64,000 nucleotides of DNA from positions 682,001 to 746,000 of the forward strand of contig NZ_AP025484.1 of NCBI RefSeq assembly GCF_024347455.1, read 5' to 3'. The stretch is from Vibrio echinoideorum. Lineage in GTDB: Bacteria; Pseudomonadota; Gammaproteobacteria; Enterobacterales; Vibrionaceae. The notes beneath the pieces were generated by a model, which was not told where the DNA came from, ran no database searches, and saw nothing but the letters and a program-made list of their open reading frames with translations. Within the stretch, counting starts at the first letter, position 1. Every line of letters starts with the position of its first letter. The translations under genes were made by a program, and so were the position numbers. This document shows, piece by piece, positions 9,074 through 18,158 of the stretch.

Positions 9074-9560
9074 TACTGGTTCCCTTGGTTCTAAAGTTAA
9101 CAAGCGATTCTTGGTTTAAGAACTGTGTTGCTTGGCTGTGACAACCTGAACGAAAGCTATTGGAAAGGCTCAAAATATAGATTCGTTCGATTAAAGGTTA
9201 TGCAGCGTTGAGCATTCCCGCTACTTGTTGAGCCATATTTATTATCAAATTTATAACTTGATACGTATTTACTTGGTCAATTGGATTACTTACCGGGTTC
9301 GAAAAGTAGTGTTTTGATAATAAACATCGTTAAACAGAGAGTGTTTGAAGGGTAAGAAACGTCGCACTGCGGATTTGAATACGGTGTTGATGAAAAAGCT
9401 GAGGAGAGTCTTCAATTAATGTGAAAGCTATACGATTAACGTGAAAGCTATATGATTAACATGAAAGTTATGTGATTGAAAAATTAGCTAATAGCGAGGC
9501 AAGTCAAATGCTCAATATAGGCTAGACTGAATTTAGTGACCTTTTTAAATGGAGTTTAGA
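9074..9560. other. Divergent promoter region between the oxidase operon and the SUOX-like gene
   Basis: No gene was found in these roughly 490 bases. The stretch is AT-rich and must hold promoters for both directions. It includes ATCAA (9244-9248) and TTGAT (9258-9262) as an inverted pair, in the reverse orientation to an FNR box, and a tandem repeat at 9411-9490. Confidence 0.6.
9411..9490 (+). repeat. 20-bp tandem repeat, 4 copies, in a promoter region
   Basis: Four consecutive 20-base units close to TACGATTAACGTGAAAGCTA, diverging in the first and last copies. It ends about 70 bases before the start of the SUOX-like gene and may therefore lie in its promoter or leader. Confidence 0.85.
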
Positions 9561-10016
9561 ATGAGAACTGTACTTTTGTTTGCCCTCTCTCTTTTTTCGT
9601 TTTCCAATTTTGCCGCCTCAGAGTTAACGGTTTTCGATCTCTTAGGTCAAAAACATGAGTTAAGCAGGGAGCAACTTCTCTTAATGCCTCAAAAAGAAAT
9701 CACCACTTCGTTACCTTGGGTTGATGGTAAGTCGGTTTACAGTGGTGTGACGTTACAAACGATTCTTGAAACCATTGATTTACCAATATCGTCGCAAGTG
9801 ACGTTTGTGGCATTGAACGATTATAAAATTGCCGTACCTAAAGAAGACTTTGATGATTATCATCCGATTATCGCTATCAAACAAAATGGTGAGTTTATGT
9901 CAGTAAGAGATAAAGGTCCTTATTGGTTGATCTATCCACTTTCTTCAAATCCAAGCATCAACAATACGGATTTCCACGCCAAGATGATTTGGCAGATAAG
10001 AGATATTCATCTGTAG
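9561..10016 (+). CDS. Periplasmic SUOX/molybdopterin-domain-like protein without the metal-ligand Cys
   Basis: Has a signal peptide (MRTVLLFALSLFSFSNFAAS) and about 130 mature residues that look like a trimmed oxidoreductase molybdopterin-binding domain (VFDLLGQ at the start, then YSGVTLQTIL, then RDKGPYWLIYP). The mature part has no Cys, so the residue that coordinates molybdenum in sulfite oxidases is absent and enzyme activity is unlikely. The ATG at 9561 is preferred over the one at 9549 because GGAG sits six bases before it. The next gene, ten bases downstream, encodes a membrane signalling protein, so a sensor role is a reasonable inference. Confidence 0.7.
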   Translation: MRTVLLFALSLFSFSNFAASELTVFDLLGQKHELSREQLLLMPQKEITTSLPWVDGKSVYSGVTLQTILETIDLPISSQVTFVALNDYKIAVPKEDFDDYHPIIAIKQNGEFMSVRDKGPYWLIYPLSSNPSINNTDFHAKMIWQIRDIHL

Positions 10017-10026
10017 AGGTTCGACT

Positions 10027-11052
10027 ATGAAAAAGCTGTTGTCTTTGGCGGCCATTAAAGTCGTTATTTTGTTTTTATCGGTGGCCGCTCTTACTATTAA
10101 TATTTACAGTGTTACTCGGATAAATGATATCAATAAAAGCTTCTCCAATAGGCAGAACGAAGCAACATGGTTTGTTTTTCAATTGGTTAAAGAATACGCT
10201 AACTTCTTGATGGTCAGCCAATCTAACAAGATAGATTACGATGAATTGTGGCTAGCTTACGACATCACTTGGAGTCGTTTTGATATTTTAATAAACAGCA
10301 CTGAATCGTCTAACTTCATTAAGTCAGCCAACTTTAGACCTTACTTTACAACAGAGTTTGAAAAGTTTAAGGCGTTAGAGTCTTCAATTAAGCTAGTCAA
10401 CGAAGGCGTCCTTCCTAAAGAGTCGTTACAGAAAAAAATCGATATTTGTTATCACACGTTGGTGGGCTTTATTAATGAAAAATTTCGTCTACAAAGCCCA
10501 GTGATAGAGGAAAACACCTCCATGGTCGACAAATTGGTCATGGTTCATCAAATCAGTAGTGCGTTTCTTGTTTTAATATTGATGATGACGGGAGCCATTT
10601 TTTATATCGATTTTTCCGCTAAACGAAAACTCCGTTCGACCGATTGCATTACAGGCTTTCATAATAGAGTCTCGCTAATGAAATTTGTAAAAAATAATTA
10701 CTCGAGAGACAACAACTTCGATCTGTACTTCGTGCGAATCAGAAATCTTAGCGAGATTAATCAAAAGTATGGGCTCGAATATGGCGACTTAGTCGTGAGT
10801 TCAGCCGCTAAGTCTCTTACGGCAAAGATCCCTGAAAGTGCTATTTCGTTTCGTAGTAGTGGTAGTCAGTTTTTGTTCTTTATCCCTGATCACTTACATG
10901 CGAGTGGTGAAATACAGGAGAAATTTAACGAGGTGCTCAGTGATTATATTTCGGCAGGTAATCTAGAATTGATGATTGACGCTGTAGTAAGACATAAGAA
11001 AAATATAAGTTCTAAAGACATGATGGAGTTGGTTACCACCATGCAAGGTTAA
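10027..11052 (+). CDS. Membrane sensor with degenerate GGDEF domain
   Basis: 341 residues: a membrane segment near 8-26, a periplasmic helical region of about 140 residues, a second membrane segment near 175-195, then a C-terminal GGDEF-fold domain. The signature loop reads RSSGSQF instead of R-GGDEF, so diguanylate cyclase activity is very unlikely. The domain may bind nucleotide or act as a protein interaction module. It is co-transcribed with the SUOX-like periplasmic protein. A hairpin overlaps its stop codon (11051-11058 with 11067-11074) but has no T run. Confidence 0.75.
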   Translation: MKKLLSLAAIKVVILFLSVAALTINIYSVTRINDINKSFSNRQNEATWFVFQLVKEYANFLMVSQSNKIDYDELWLAYDITWSRFDILINSTESSNFIKSANFRPYFTTEFEKFKALESSIKLVNEGVLPKESLQKKIDICYHTLVGFINEKFRLQSPVIEENTSMVDKLVMVHQISSAFLVLILMMTGAIFYIDFSAKRKLRSTDCITGFHNRVSLMKFVKNNYSRDNNFDLYFVRIRNLSEINQKYGLEYGDLVVSSAAKSLTAKIPESAISFRSSGSQFLFFIPDHLHASGEIQEKFNEVLSDYISAGNLELMIDAVVRHKKNISSKDMMELVTTMQG

Positions 11053-11471
11053 TGCTCTTTCATATGAGAGCATTATTGAGTTTACCTGAGCTGTTTAGTT
11101 CATTATCCCCATTCAGCTCCATTCATTAATCGCTTTGCTCGGTTCCTCTTCGTTAAGTCGCGTTTAGGTTGAGCAATGTATCGCTCGTGTCCAATCTTTT
11201 ATTTAGTCGCTTAACGTTTTTATCGACTACTTGATATCGCTTCAATTAGATTATTCGTTCGTTAGATTATTCATTCGTCTAATTTTGACCATAAGAGCCA
11301 CGTCAGATTTGATTTGTTCACTTCAGACCTTATCTTGGATGAGATGGATGAGATGGATGAGATGGATGAGATGGATGAGATGGATGAGATGGATGAGATG
11401 GCGAACTCTCTGCGCTGCGTATAATAGTGTCAACCAATACGAGTTCGAAAATATGAAGCGATGTATTGAGG
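11053..11471. other. Convergent intergenic region with minisatellite
   Basis: No convincing gene. The one frame across it encodes a run of Met-Arg-Trp units made entirely by the 9-bp repeat, and it runs antisense into the end of the GGDEF/EAL gene. The repeat is listed separately. I see no good intrinsic terminator for the minus-strand gene. Confidence 0.6.
11337..11401 (+). repeat. Perfect 9-bp minisatellite, 7 copies
   Basis: GGATGAGAT is repeated seven times without a mismatch, plus a two-base remainder. Perfect copies suggest recent slippage, so copy number is likely to differ between strains. It lies between convergent genes, about 70 bases past the end of the MbaA-like gene. Confidence 0.95.
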
Positions 11472-13904
11472 TTATTTTTTCTGAGTTAGAGAAACAATTC
11501 TTTCGTCAGGACTAGAATCTACAGTGGATTGAGGGTCTAAGATTTCCTGAGGATTATGGTCTCGAACAAACTCGATAAATTGAAGGTATGTTAATGGTTG
11601 GCTGAATAAGTAACCTTGTATCAAATCGCAGTTCGCCTCTTTGAGATGTCGGTATTGCTCTATTGATTCCACACCTTCACCGACAACTAAAGTGTCACAA
11701 GAATGGCCTAAGTTAATCATTGATTCGACCATCTTGCGGCCGGCTTTGTCGTTTACGATATTATCGATAAAACTCTTATCCACCTTTAACTCATCCACAG
11801 GGTAGTGGAGAAGTTGATTAAATGCGGTGTAACCAGTACCAAAATCGTCGAGGGACACTTTTAGTCCTAAGCTTCTGAGGCTTTCAATAGTTTGAACCGT
11901 AAGTTTCGTACTTTTGACATAGCTGGTCTCGGTGATTTCGATAATAATCTTGGCCGGAGGCACTTGATATCGTTCAAGAACTTTACGAATGTTATCTGCA
12001 AAATTGCGGTTATATAACTCCATTGCTGAAATGTTGATGGATAAGGTACCTTCGTACTTGTGAACCTCTGACAGCTCTTTATAGCTCTTGATTGCGGTAC
12101 TAATCACCCACATGTCGAGTTTTGAAATTAGATTACTTTTTTCAGCGACAGGAATGAATTCATCGGGTCCGGCATTAATATTAAACAAAGCAGGGCAACG
12201 GATAAGGCACTCTGCGCCATCGATGTGAAGTGTTTGGGCATTGAGAATAGGCATGAAACGGAGTTCAAAATTGTCACTTTCACAACATTCCAAAAGCCTT
12301 TTCTCGATGACATCATGTCGCTCTAATGTGTGCAATAACTCTTCGCCGTAAATAACGCGACTTTCGCCATCACTGTGAGACTTAGCATTGATCAACATCT
12401 CATCAATACATCGATGCCAAATCTCTTCAAATTTTGGTGTGTCGACAGGCAATACGCCTGTTGCGACCGAGAGCCTAAATCCATAGTAATCAAGGAAAGT
12501 GGTTCCGGTCAGTGTGTTGTTGATGTTCTCAATTTCTTCGCTTATCGATTGATGTTCATCGATTTCCAATATGGCAATAAACTGGTTTCCCCCGAGCCTT
12601 GCAAGAGAATAATCACTACAACTAAAGCCCAAAGACGATTGTTGGTTCTGTAGCGTTTCTCTCAATGCTTTAGCTAGGCTAATTAGCACATTATCACCTA
12701 CTTTTGCGCCGTATAAGTCATTGATCTTTCTGAAATCGATGATATCCCAACAAACCAGGTAACAACGTGAGTTCATTGAACTTTTTAAACGCACATCAAG
12801 GTGACGTATGAACGAACGTCGGTTGGCTAACTTAGTGAGTTGATCAAACTCAGCTTCGAATTTTAATTCCGTCAACGAGTCAATGTACGCGTTCTTTAAG
12901 CCATCAATTTCACTTTGCCCAGACGACCGCTTGAAATAACGAAGCTTTAACCCACCGATAGATATCTCGTGCAATAAGCCTTTGAGGGGCCGTACAAGTT
13001 GGTATCGCACAACCAGGTGGACAATTAACATGATTATAAAGAGAGTAACTAAGCAGCCAAGTAGGGTCTGTTTGGCGATGATGGCTTTCTCATGATTAAA
13101 CTTTTTCTCGCGAATGTTAACTTGAGCAATGAGATGACGGCTTGTCATCTGTACATTGATGCTTTCGTTAGTTTGTTCAATGGACTTGATGACGAACTGA
13201 GTATTTTCGATGTTGGCAACGTCTGATGAAGGTTCAATCAATAGCTGCATATTGTCATCATCGTTGTATTTGATTAACAAGCTAGAGAGTTGCTTTAAGG
13301 GCCCGTCGGCAATCAATATGTACCGGTTTAAACTGTTATTTGCACGTTTATCCTGAGGGAGTAAATAAGGATCAATTGCAGCAACATAAGCGTACCTAAG
13401 CTCACCACTGACTGAGATATAAGAAAAACCTTCGTTTGATAGTTCGTTCTTATTTATCAATGAAGTATATATGTCGAAGATTTTTTCATAAATATTATCG
13501 GGAATTTTTAACCCTTCGAAAGGGTCGGCTCTTAATGTAGACAGTGTTAATTTAAACTTGGGATCTATGATGTAGATATTACGTTGTCCAAATTGGCTAA
13601 CGTGGTTCTGGTTTATTACGCGCAGTACTCGTTTTTCAAGGAGAGACAGGGTGGTGTAATCACCAGGGTTTTGAATGTAGCGAAGAAACTGTAACGACGA
13701 CCCGATATCTTTAACTAACAAAGACAAACCGAGTTGTTCATACTCAGCAGCAACTAACGCAGTGTTAACGTCAGATTGTACTTTGTCGAGGTACATGTGT
13801 TTCGCATGGTTTGATGCGAAATTATAGGTGACCATTCCCGCTATCGTAAAGACAAATAGCAGTGTTGGTATGAGTACGAAATACAGCTTGTTCAATACTG
13901 GCAT
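11472..13904 (-). CDS. MbaA-like membrane GGDEF/EAL protein
   Basis: About 810 residues: membrane segment near 8-28, a large periplasmic sensor region to about 275, a second membrane segment near 280-305, a GGDEF domain around 345-510 and an EAL domain around 540-790. The cyclase motif is GGNQF, so synthesis of c-di-GMP is doubtful. The phosphodiesterase site looks usable: E in GAECL, N in NISAME, EITET, DDFGTGY, the Lys in LKVDKSF and GEGVES are all there. It starts at the stop of the NspS-like gene (ATG at 13904 preferred over TTG at 13907). In V. cholerae MbaA is controlled by polyamine-loaded NspS, and the same arrangement is seen here. Confidence 0.85.
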   Translation of the reverse strand: MPVLNKLYFVLIPTLLFVFTIAGMVTYNFASNHAKHMYLDKVQSDVNTALVAAEYEQLGLSLLVKDIGSSLQFLRYIQNPGDYTTLSLLEKRVLRVINQNHVSQFGQRNIYIIDPKFKLTLSTLRADPFEGLKIPDNIYEKIFDIYTSLINKNELSNEGFSYISVSGELRYAYVAAIDPYLLPQDKRANNSLNRYILIADGPLKQLSSLLIKYNDDDNMQLLIEPSSDVANIENTQFVIKSIEQTNESINVQMTSRHLIAQVNIREKKFNHEKAIIAKQTLLGCLVTLFIIMLIVHLVVRYQLVRPLKGLLHEISIGGLKLRYFKRSSGQSEIDGLKNAYIDSLTELKFEAEFDQLTKLANRRSFIRHLDVRLKSSMNSRCYLVCWDIIDFRKINDLYGAKVGDNVLISLAKALRETLQNQQSSLGFSCSDYSLARLGGNQFIAILEIDEHQSISEEIENINNTLTGTTFLDYYGFRLSVATGVLPVDTPKFEEIWHRCIDEMLINAKSHSDGESRVIYGEELLHTLERHDVIEKRLLECCESDNFELRFMPILNAQTLHIDGAECLIRCPALFNINAGPDEFIPVAEKSNLISKLDMWVISTAIKSYKELSEVHKYEGTLSINISAMELYNRNFADNIRKVLERYQVPPAKIIIEITETSYVKSTKLTVQTIESLRSLGLKVSLDDFGTGYTAFNQLLHYPVDELKVDKSFIDNIVNDKAGRKMVESMINLGHSCDTLVVGEGVESIEQYRHLKEANCDLIQGYLFSQPLTYLQFIEFVRDHNPQEILDPQSTVDSSPDERIVSLTQKK

Positions 13905-13907
13905 CAA

Positions 13908-14939
13908 TTATCTCAGGCTGTCGACAATACGGTTACGAATTTGAATGCTATTAGGTTCTAATTGTTTATAGAGGTAGCTGCGATCTAATATCTCTTTACT
14001 AGGAAAAAGTTCAGGGTCATTTTGATACTCTTGAGAGGTCAGCTCTTTTGCTTTTGTACTAGGGGTTGCAAACCATGAATCCATCGCGTTTTGAGCGGCG
14101 ATATTGGGTTGAGATAAGAATGTCATTATTGTGGTGGCTTGTGAAGATAAGGCTCCGTTGTTAATTGCTGCGATACACTCTAGCCACAAAGTTGTTCCTT
14201 CTTGAGGCACGACATATGCCCAAGATGAACCAGGATCGGCATCATTGAGTGCATAGCTATCGCCTGAATAACCGTAGGCGAGGTCAATGTTTAAGAGGCG
14301 TTCAGGCTGGTGTATGTAGTCGATAACGTATTCGTTGCTTTCAAGATGCGGCTTTTGTGTTTGTAGGGTTTTATACGCAACGCGCAGTTCTTGTTCGTTG
14401 TTCGTGAATGGATCAAATTGATGTGCCAACAGTGCAGTACTTACTAAATCTGTTGGTTCGTAATACATACTTATTTTGCCACTGGCTTTTGTGTCGGGAT
14501 CAAGAATGGCATTCCAAGATTCGGGAGTAGCAACTTTATCGCTTCGATACAAGATACCTGATGTCCCCCAAGCATAAGGGATACCGTAATCTCCACATCC
14601 ATCAACCCATCTAGAATCAAAGTTTCCTGCAATGGATTGTTGCAAGTCTTGGAGGTTGTGGAATAGATTTTGTTCGGCTAACGCTTTAAGTTTTACACTT
14701 TCTACAATAACTAGTTCAAAAGCGCCTCGACGTTCGCTCAACAAAACTTCATCTCTTATTGACTCATCAGAGAAGTACTGTTGTTTCAGCGAAATATCGT
14801 AAGTATCGCGTAACTGAGTAATAACACGATCAGATAAAAACTCATCCCAATTGTAGAGATAAATTTCATGGGTTTGGCTAAGTGCAGAGCCAGTTAAAAA
14901 GGATGATGACGCAACAATTGAAACATAGAATGTTTTCAC
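13908..14939 (-). CDS. NspS/PotD-like periplasmic polyamine-binding protein
   Basis: 343 residues with a signal peptide (about 1-21) and the PotD/PotF fold signatures: YNWDEF at the N-terminus, YAWGTSGILY near residue 120, DLAYGYSGDSY near 230 and PQEGTTLWLE near 255. These positions carry the aromatic and acidic residues that hold polyamines in the family. There is no transporter gene nearby. Instead it is followed at zero distance by a membrane GGDEF/EAL gene, as in V. cholerae nspS-mbaA, so it is a sensor subunit for norspermidine, spermidine or a similar ligand. It starts with GTG after AAGGAA. Confidence 0.85.
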   Translation of the reverse strand: MKTFYVSIVASSSFLTGSALSQTHEIYLYNWDEFLSDRVITQLRDTYDISLKQQYFSDESIRDEVLLSERRGAFELVIVESVKLKALAEQNLFHNLQDLQQSIAGNFDSRWVDGCGDYGIPYAWGTSGILYRSDKVATPESWNAILDPDTKASGKISMYYEPTDLVSTALLAHQFDPFTNNEQELRVAYKTLQTQKPHLESNEYVIDYIHQPERLLNIDLAYGYSGDSYALNDADPGSSWAYVVPQEGTTLWLECIAAINNGALSSQATTIMTFLSQPNIAAQNAMDSWFATPSTKAKELTSQEYQNDPELFPSKEILDRSYLYKQLEPNSIQIRNRIVDSLR

Positions 14940-15299
14940 TGACGGATTCCTTTCGTACTGTGATTAATTAAATCGTAGCCCAATTCTTGAGACATAGTTC
15001 AAATTTAGGCCTCTTATTTTAGTACAACCTAATGCATTGCACGTGAACAACAATTTTCTGACTCCAAATAAGCGAGTTATTGAGCCTTGGTCAAAAGCTC
15101 ACTAAGCTAAATCGTGGTTTGATAATCTAAATATTGAAAAGCTTATTATTAGGAAGTCTCGCACCTAACAAGACTGATGAAAACGTGTTGTCTGTCTGAT
15201 TCTCTTCGTATCTAAACATTAACACTTAACCAATAAAACCCAGCCTCTAATAATTATGCAATAATAATGCATTAATTTTTACAATAAGGATATTGATTT
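14940..15299. other. Divergent intergenic region
   Basis: No gene was found in 360 bases. It must carry promoters for the NspS-like gene (leftward) and the LysE-family gene (rightward). A near-palindrome with ATGCA at 15256-15260 and TGCAT at 15268-15272, in an AT-rich setting about 28 bases before the lysE-type start, could be an operator. No regulator gene is adjacent. Confidence 0.5.
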
Positions 15300-15950
15300 A
15301 TGGATGCAGGTTTAGTCGGAATTTTTGTTACCGTGGCGATTGCTCACTTTCTAGCGCTGTTGAGTCCCGGGCCTGACTTTGTGATAGTGGTGAAGAGTGC
15401 CGTTCGAAATAAGGGAACAAAAGCATTAGGTGTTGCATTCGGTATTGCCAGTGCGAATGCGGTTTATATTGCTTTGTGCTTTGTTGGAGTAGGGTCGATT
15501 CTAGCGGCATCCGTTTCCGTTATGATTGCTCTGAAAATTGTTGGTGGATTGTTTCTTGTCTATCTTGCTGTTCAAGCAATAAGAGCGAAGAAATGTAATT
15601 ACAACAATATAGATGTGGTACCAGAAAATGCATCGAGCCAAACGACTTTCCTAAAGGAGTTCATCACTGGTTTCTTATCAGGAGCCCTCAACCCCAAAAA
15701 TCTCTTGTTCTATTTAAGCTTATTCACAGTGGTATTGAATAATGATGTAAGCTTTATGTTCAAGCTCGGACTGGGAGTTTGGATGACGGTGGTTGTATTT
15801 GTCTGGGATGCAGCAATCATATTCCTTTTATCGGCACCTAAAGTTCGTCGAGAGTTTACGCGTGTTGCTTACTATATTGATAAAGTGACAGGAGTAATGT
15901 TGGGACTGCTTGGCTTGACCATTGTGAAATCTGCTCTGGTACGTCAGTAG
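15300..15950 (+). CDS. LysE/RhtB-family amino-acid exporter
   Basis: Inner membrane protein of 216 residues with about six membrane segments and the family signature SPGPDF near residue 23. This family exports amino acids or derivatives such as lysine, threonine or homoserine; the substrate cannot be read from sequence. ATG start with an AAGGA ribosome site. It stands alone, with no regulator next to it. Confidence 0.88.
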   Translation: MDAGLVGIFVTVAIAHFLALLSPGPDFVIVVKSAVRNKGTKALGVAFGIASANAVYIALCFVGVGSILAASVSVMIALKIVGGLFLVYLAVQAIRAKKCNYNNIDVVPENASSQTTFLKEFITGFLSGALNPKNLLFYLSLFTVVLNNDVSFMFKLGLGVWMTVVVFVWDAAIIFLLSAPKVRREFTRVAYYIDKVTGVMLGLLGLTIVKSALVRQ

Positions 15951-16228
15951 AGTCATCATTACTGAGTAACCTACGTTTGTGGCACGATACAATGCCTATG
16001 TGCTGCGAACGTGTGCTTGTTTCCTACAAGGCTGATAAGTTTTATCTTTTGTCTGCCCTATATTCAACCTTCTATTTAATCCACCAATTCTTTTCATAAC
16101 TCTTTGTTTATCATTCCTTACTTCTTAAATAAGGTATTAATGAAGTTGTTGTTAAATACTTGTAGCACAGGGTGTTTGTGCTTATTGTAGGCAACAATAG
16201 TTATCCAATATTAGAGTTAGGAACCATT

Positions 16229-17029
16229 GTGGATTTAGATATATATCAAGTAGATTCGTTCACAACCCAAGCCTTTAAAGGAAATCCTGCTGGGGTTTGT
16301 ATTTCTCAAGAGCCTTTGAATGAAGCATTAATGTTTTCAATAGCGGAAGAGATGGCGGTATCAGAAACGGCTTTTCTTGTGCTTAACACTATGACGCTTA
16401 AATGGTTCACGCCAGAAGTAGAAGTGAAACTATGTGGACATGGTACTTTGGCAACCGTCCACGTATTGAAAGAGCAAGGGTTAGTGAAAACGGGTGATAA
16501 GGTAGTATTTGATACTTTGTCTGGTGAATTATCTGCCACGGTTCGTGAATCGTCTATCGAGCTGGATTTTCCTAGCACTCATTTATCGCCGAGTCTGGAA
16601 CCCGATCAAGAATTGCTCGAACACCTTGGCTTGGAGTTCAACCAAGTTGTTTCATTTAGAGAGTTTGATTCAAAGCAGTTAATCGAAGTCGTTGATGAGC
16701 GCGTTCTATTGGATTTGTCGCCAAACTTTGACTCCTTGAAACGCATGGATGGTAGAGGTGTTGTGGTAACGGCAGTTCCATCAAATCCTGAACTTGATTT
16801 TGTTTCTCGCTACTTTGCGCCATGGGTGGGTGTTAATGAAGACCCTGTCACTGGTTCGGCACATTGTGCATTGACGCAGCACTGGGCAGAAAAGCTAAAC
16901 AAAAGTAGTTTCAATGCTTATCAGGCGTCTCGTCGTGGTGGCTATATGTCGACAGAGTTATTAGCTAACGGGCGAATAAAGTTAATCGGTTCTGCTATCA
17001 CTGTGATTAGTGGTGTGTTGAAACTTTAG
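16229..17029 (+). CDS. PhzF-family epimerase/isomerase
   Basis: About 266 residues. Contains the PhzF markers: YQVDSFT at the start, FKGNPAGVC, the catalytic Glu in SETAFL near residue 45, CGHGT near 70 and DPVTGSAHCAL near 210. The family has a diaminopimelate-epimerase-like fold and includes many isomerases of unknown substrate outside phenazine producers. I chose the GTG at 16229, preceded by TAGGA, over the longer frame at 16172 because family members start directly at the beta strand DIYQVDSF. Monocistronic. Confidence 0.88.
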   Translation: MDLDIYQVDSFTTQAFKGNPAGVCISQEPLNEALMFSIAEEMAVSETAFLVLNTMTLKWFTPEVEVKLCGHGTLATVHVLKEQGLVKTGDKVVFDTLSGELSATVRESSIELDFPSTHLSPSLEPDQELLEHLGLEFNQVVSFREFDSKQLIEVVDERVLLDLSPNFDSLKRMDGRGVVVTAVPSNPELDFVSRYFAPWVGVNEDPVTGSAHCALTQHWAEKLNKSSFNAYQASRRGGYMSTELLANGRIKLIGSAITVISGVLKL

Positions 17030-17149
17030 ATCCCTGTTGAAGCTTTGAATCACTGTTACCGTATTTTTGAATTAACCAAGAGAGTTTCTTAGGCTATTCA
17101 TGGTTGAACAAAACGGCTCGGGCGTAATGTTATTATTGAAGGAATCACC

Positions 17150-17653
17150 GTGTCAGCCTTTTATCTTTCTCAAGTATTAGTCGCGATTGCGATCTGTTTC
17201 GATCTTTTGTCATTTCAGTTTAAGGAAAGGAAGAAAATCGTTACCTGTCTGTTCTTTGCTGGTGTGCTTATTTCGAGTCACTTTATTCTTCTCGAACAAT
17301 GGACAGCGGCGAGCTTAATGACGATTGCCACTGTTCGCTATTTAACGAGCGTGTTTTCTACATCGTCTAAGTTTAAATATTTGTTCTGTTCCATGTCGGT
17401 GGTCGCAACGGCCGTGACTTACTCGGGGCTGACAAGCATATTGAGTTGCTTTGCTTCCGTATTTCAAACCTTTGCAGCCTTCAATAAAGATGACCGTCGA
17501 TTAAGAGAGTTGATGATCATCGGAACCAGTTTTTGGTTGGTTCACAACTACTTAGTTGGCTCTCCAACAGCCGTACTGATGGAAGCGCTGTTTATATGCA
17601 GTAACTTAGTGGGCTATTACCGTTTTTACTTCAAAAAGAGTGTTGCTGCCTAG
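17150..17653 (+). CDS. YgjV-family inner membrane protein
   Basis: 167 residues with about five membrane segments and very little soluble sequence. It fits the Imp-YgjV family, known from E. coli and vibrios, whose function is not established. It starts with GTG behind GAAGGA. It is probably its own unit; the cupin gene follows after 90 bases. Confidence 0.8.
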   Translation: MSAFYLSQVLVAIAICFDLLSFQFKERKKIVTCLFFAGVLISSHFILLEQWTAASLMTIATVRYLTSVFSTSSKFKYLFCSMSVVATAVTYSGLTSILSCFASVFQTFAAFNKDDRRLRELMIIGTSFWLVHNYLVGSPTAVLMEALFICSNLVGYYRFYFKKSVAA

Positions 17654-17743
17654 GTTTCGGCTTTCTACGGTTTATTAAGTTAAAGAACCACAAGCTTCAA
17701 AGCGCAGCACCAGATTACAGTTAACAAGGATTAGGATAGTTCG

Positions 17744-18058
17744 ATGTCTAATATTTACGCTGATGTTCCTTCGTCGATGCCCAATGAAATATTCAATGAC
17801 CTGCTTGCGAACGACAGTGTTCGAATCGAAAGAATATTGTCTCATGGTCACAGTTCCCCAGAAGAGGGTTGGTATGACCAAGATGAGAATGAGTGGGTAA
17901 TGGTGATAGAAGGTCAAGGTATCATCGAGTTTGAAGATGGACGTGTTGTTACCTTGTCTAAAGGGGATTACATCAACATTGCTGCAAGAGAAAAGCACAA
18001 GGTTATTGGTACGGACAAAGACATGGTGACGATTTGGTTGGCTGTGTTTTATCGTTGA
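17744..18058 (+). CDS. Small cupin-domain protein
   Basis: 104 residues forming a single cupin barrel: VMVIEGQGIIEFEDG corresponds to the first cupin motif and GDYINIAAREKHKV to the second, which keeps a His. The first motif lacks the usual paired His, although an upstream SHGHSS may contribute ligands, so metal binding is uncertain. Many such small cupins are sugar or signalling modifiers. ATG start. It lies in a row of short single genes. Confidence 0.8.
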   Translation: MSNIYADVPSSMPNEIFNDLLANDSVRIERILSHGHSSPEEGWYDQDENEWVMVIEGQGIIEFEDGRVVTLSKGDYINIAAREKHKVIGTDKDMVTIWLAVFYR

Positions 18059-18158
18059 AACTCTTTGTTCTAGAGTCGACTCATTTAGAGAGCACATAGG
18101 GACAATACGTTACCTGTCCAATACCCTAAATACCCTAAATACACGAAAGGACTATGTC

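Noticed and set aside
9244..9262. FNR-like box before the cbb3-type operon
   Set aside because: The half sites are in the reversed order (ATCAA then TTGAT) with wrong spacing, so it is not an FNR site.
10027..11052. Active diguanylate cyclase
   Set aside because: The signature loop SSGSQF lacks the residues needed for catalysis.
11231..11515. Plus-strand frame encoding repeated Met-Arg-Trp units
   Set aside because: The repeat alone makes the frame, there is no ribosome site, and its end is antisense to the GGDEF/EAL gene.
16172..16228. Longer N-terminus for the PhzF-family protein
   Set aside because: The extra 19 residues do not fit the family, and the GTG at 16229 has a better ribosome site.
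17675..18097. 140-codon minus-strand frame
   Set aside because: It is the exact antisense shadow of the cupin gene, which has family motifs and a normal start.
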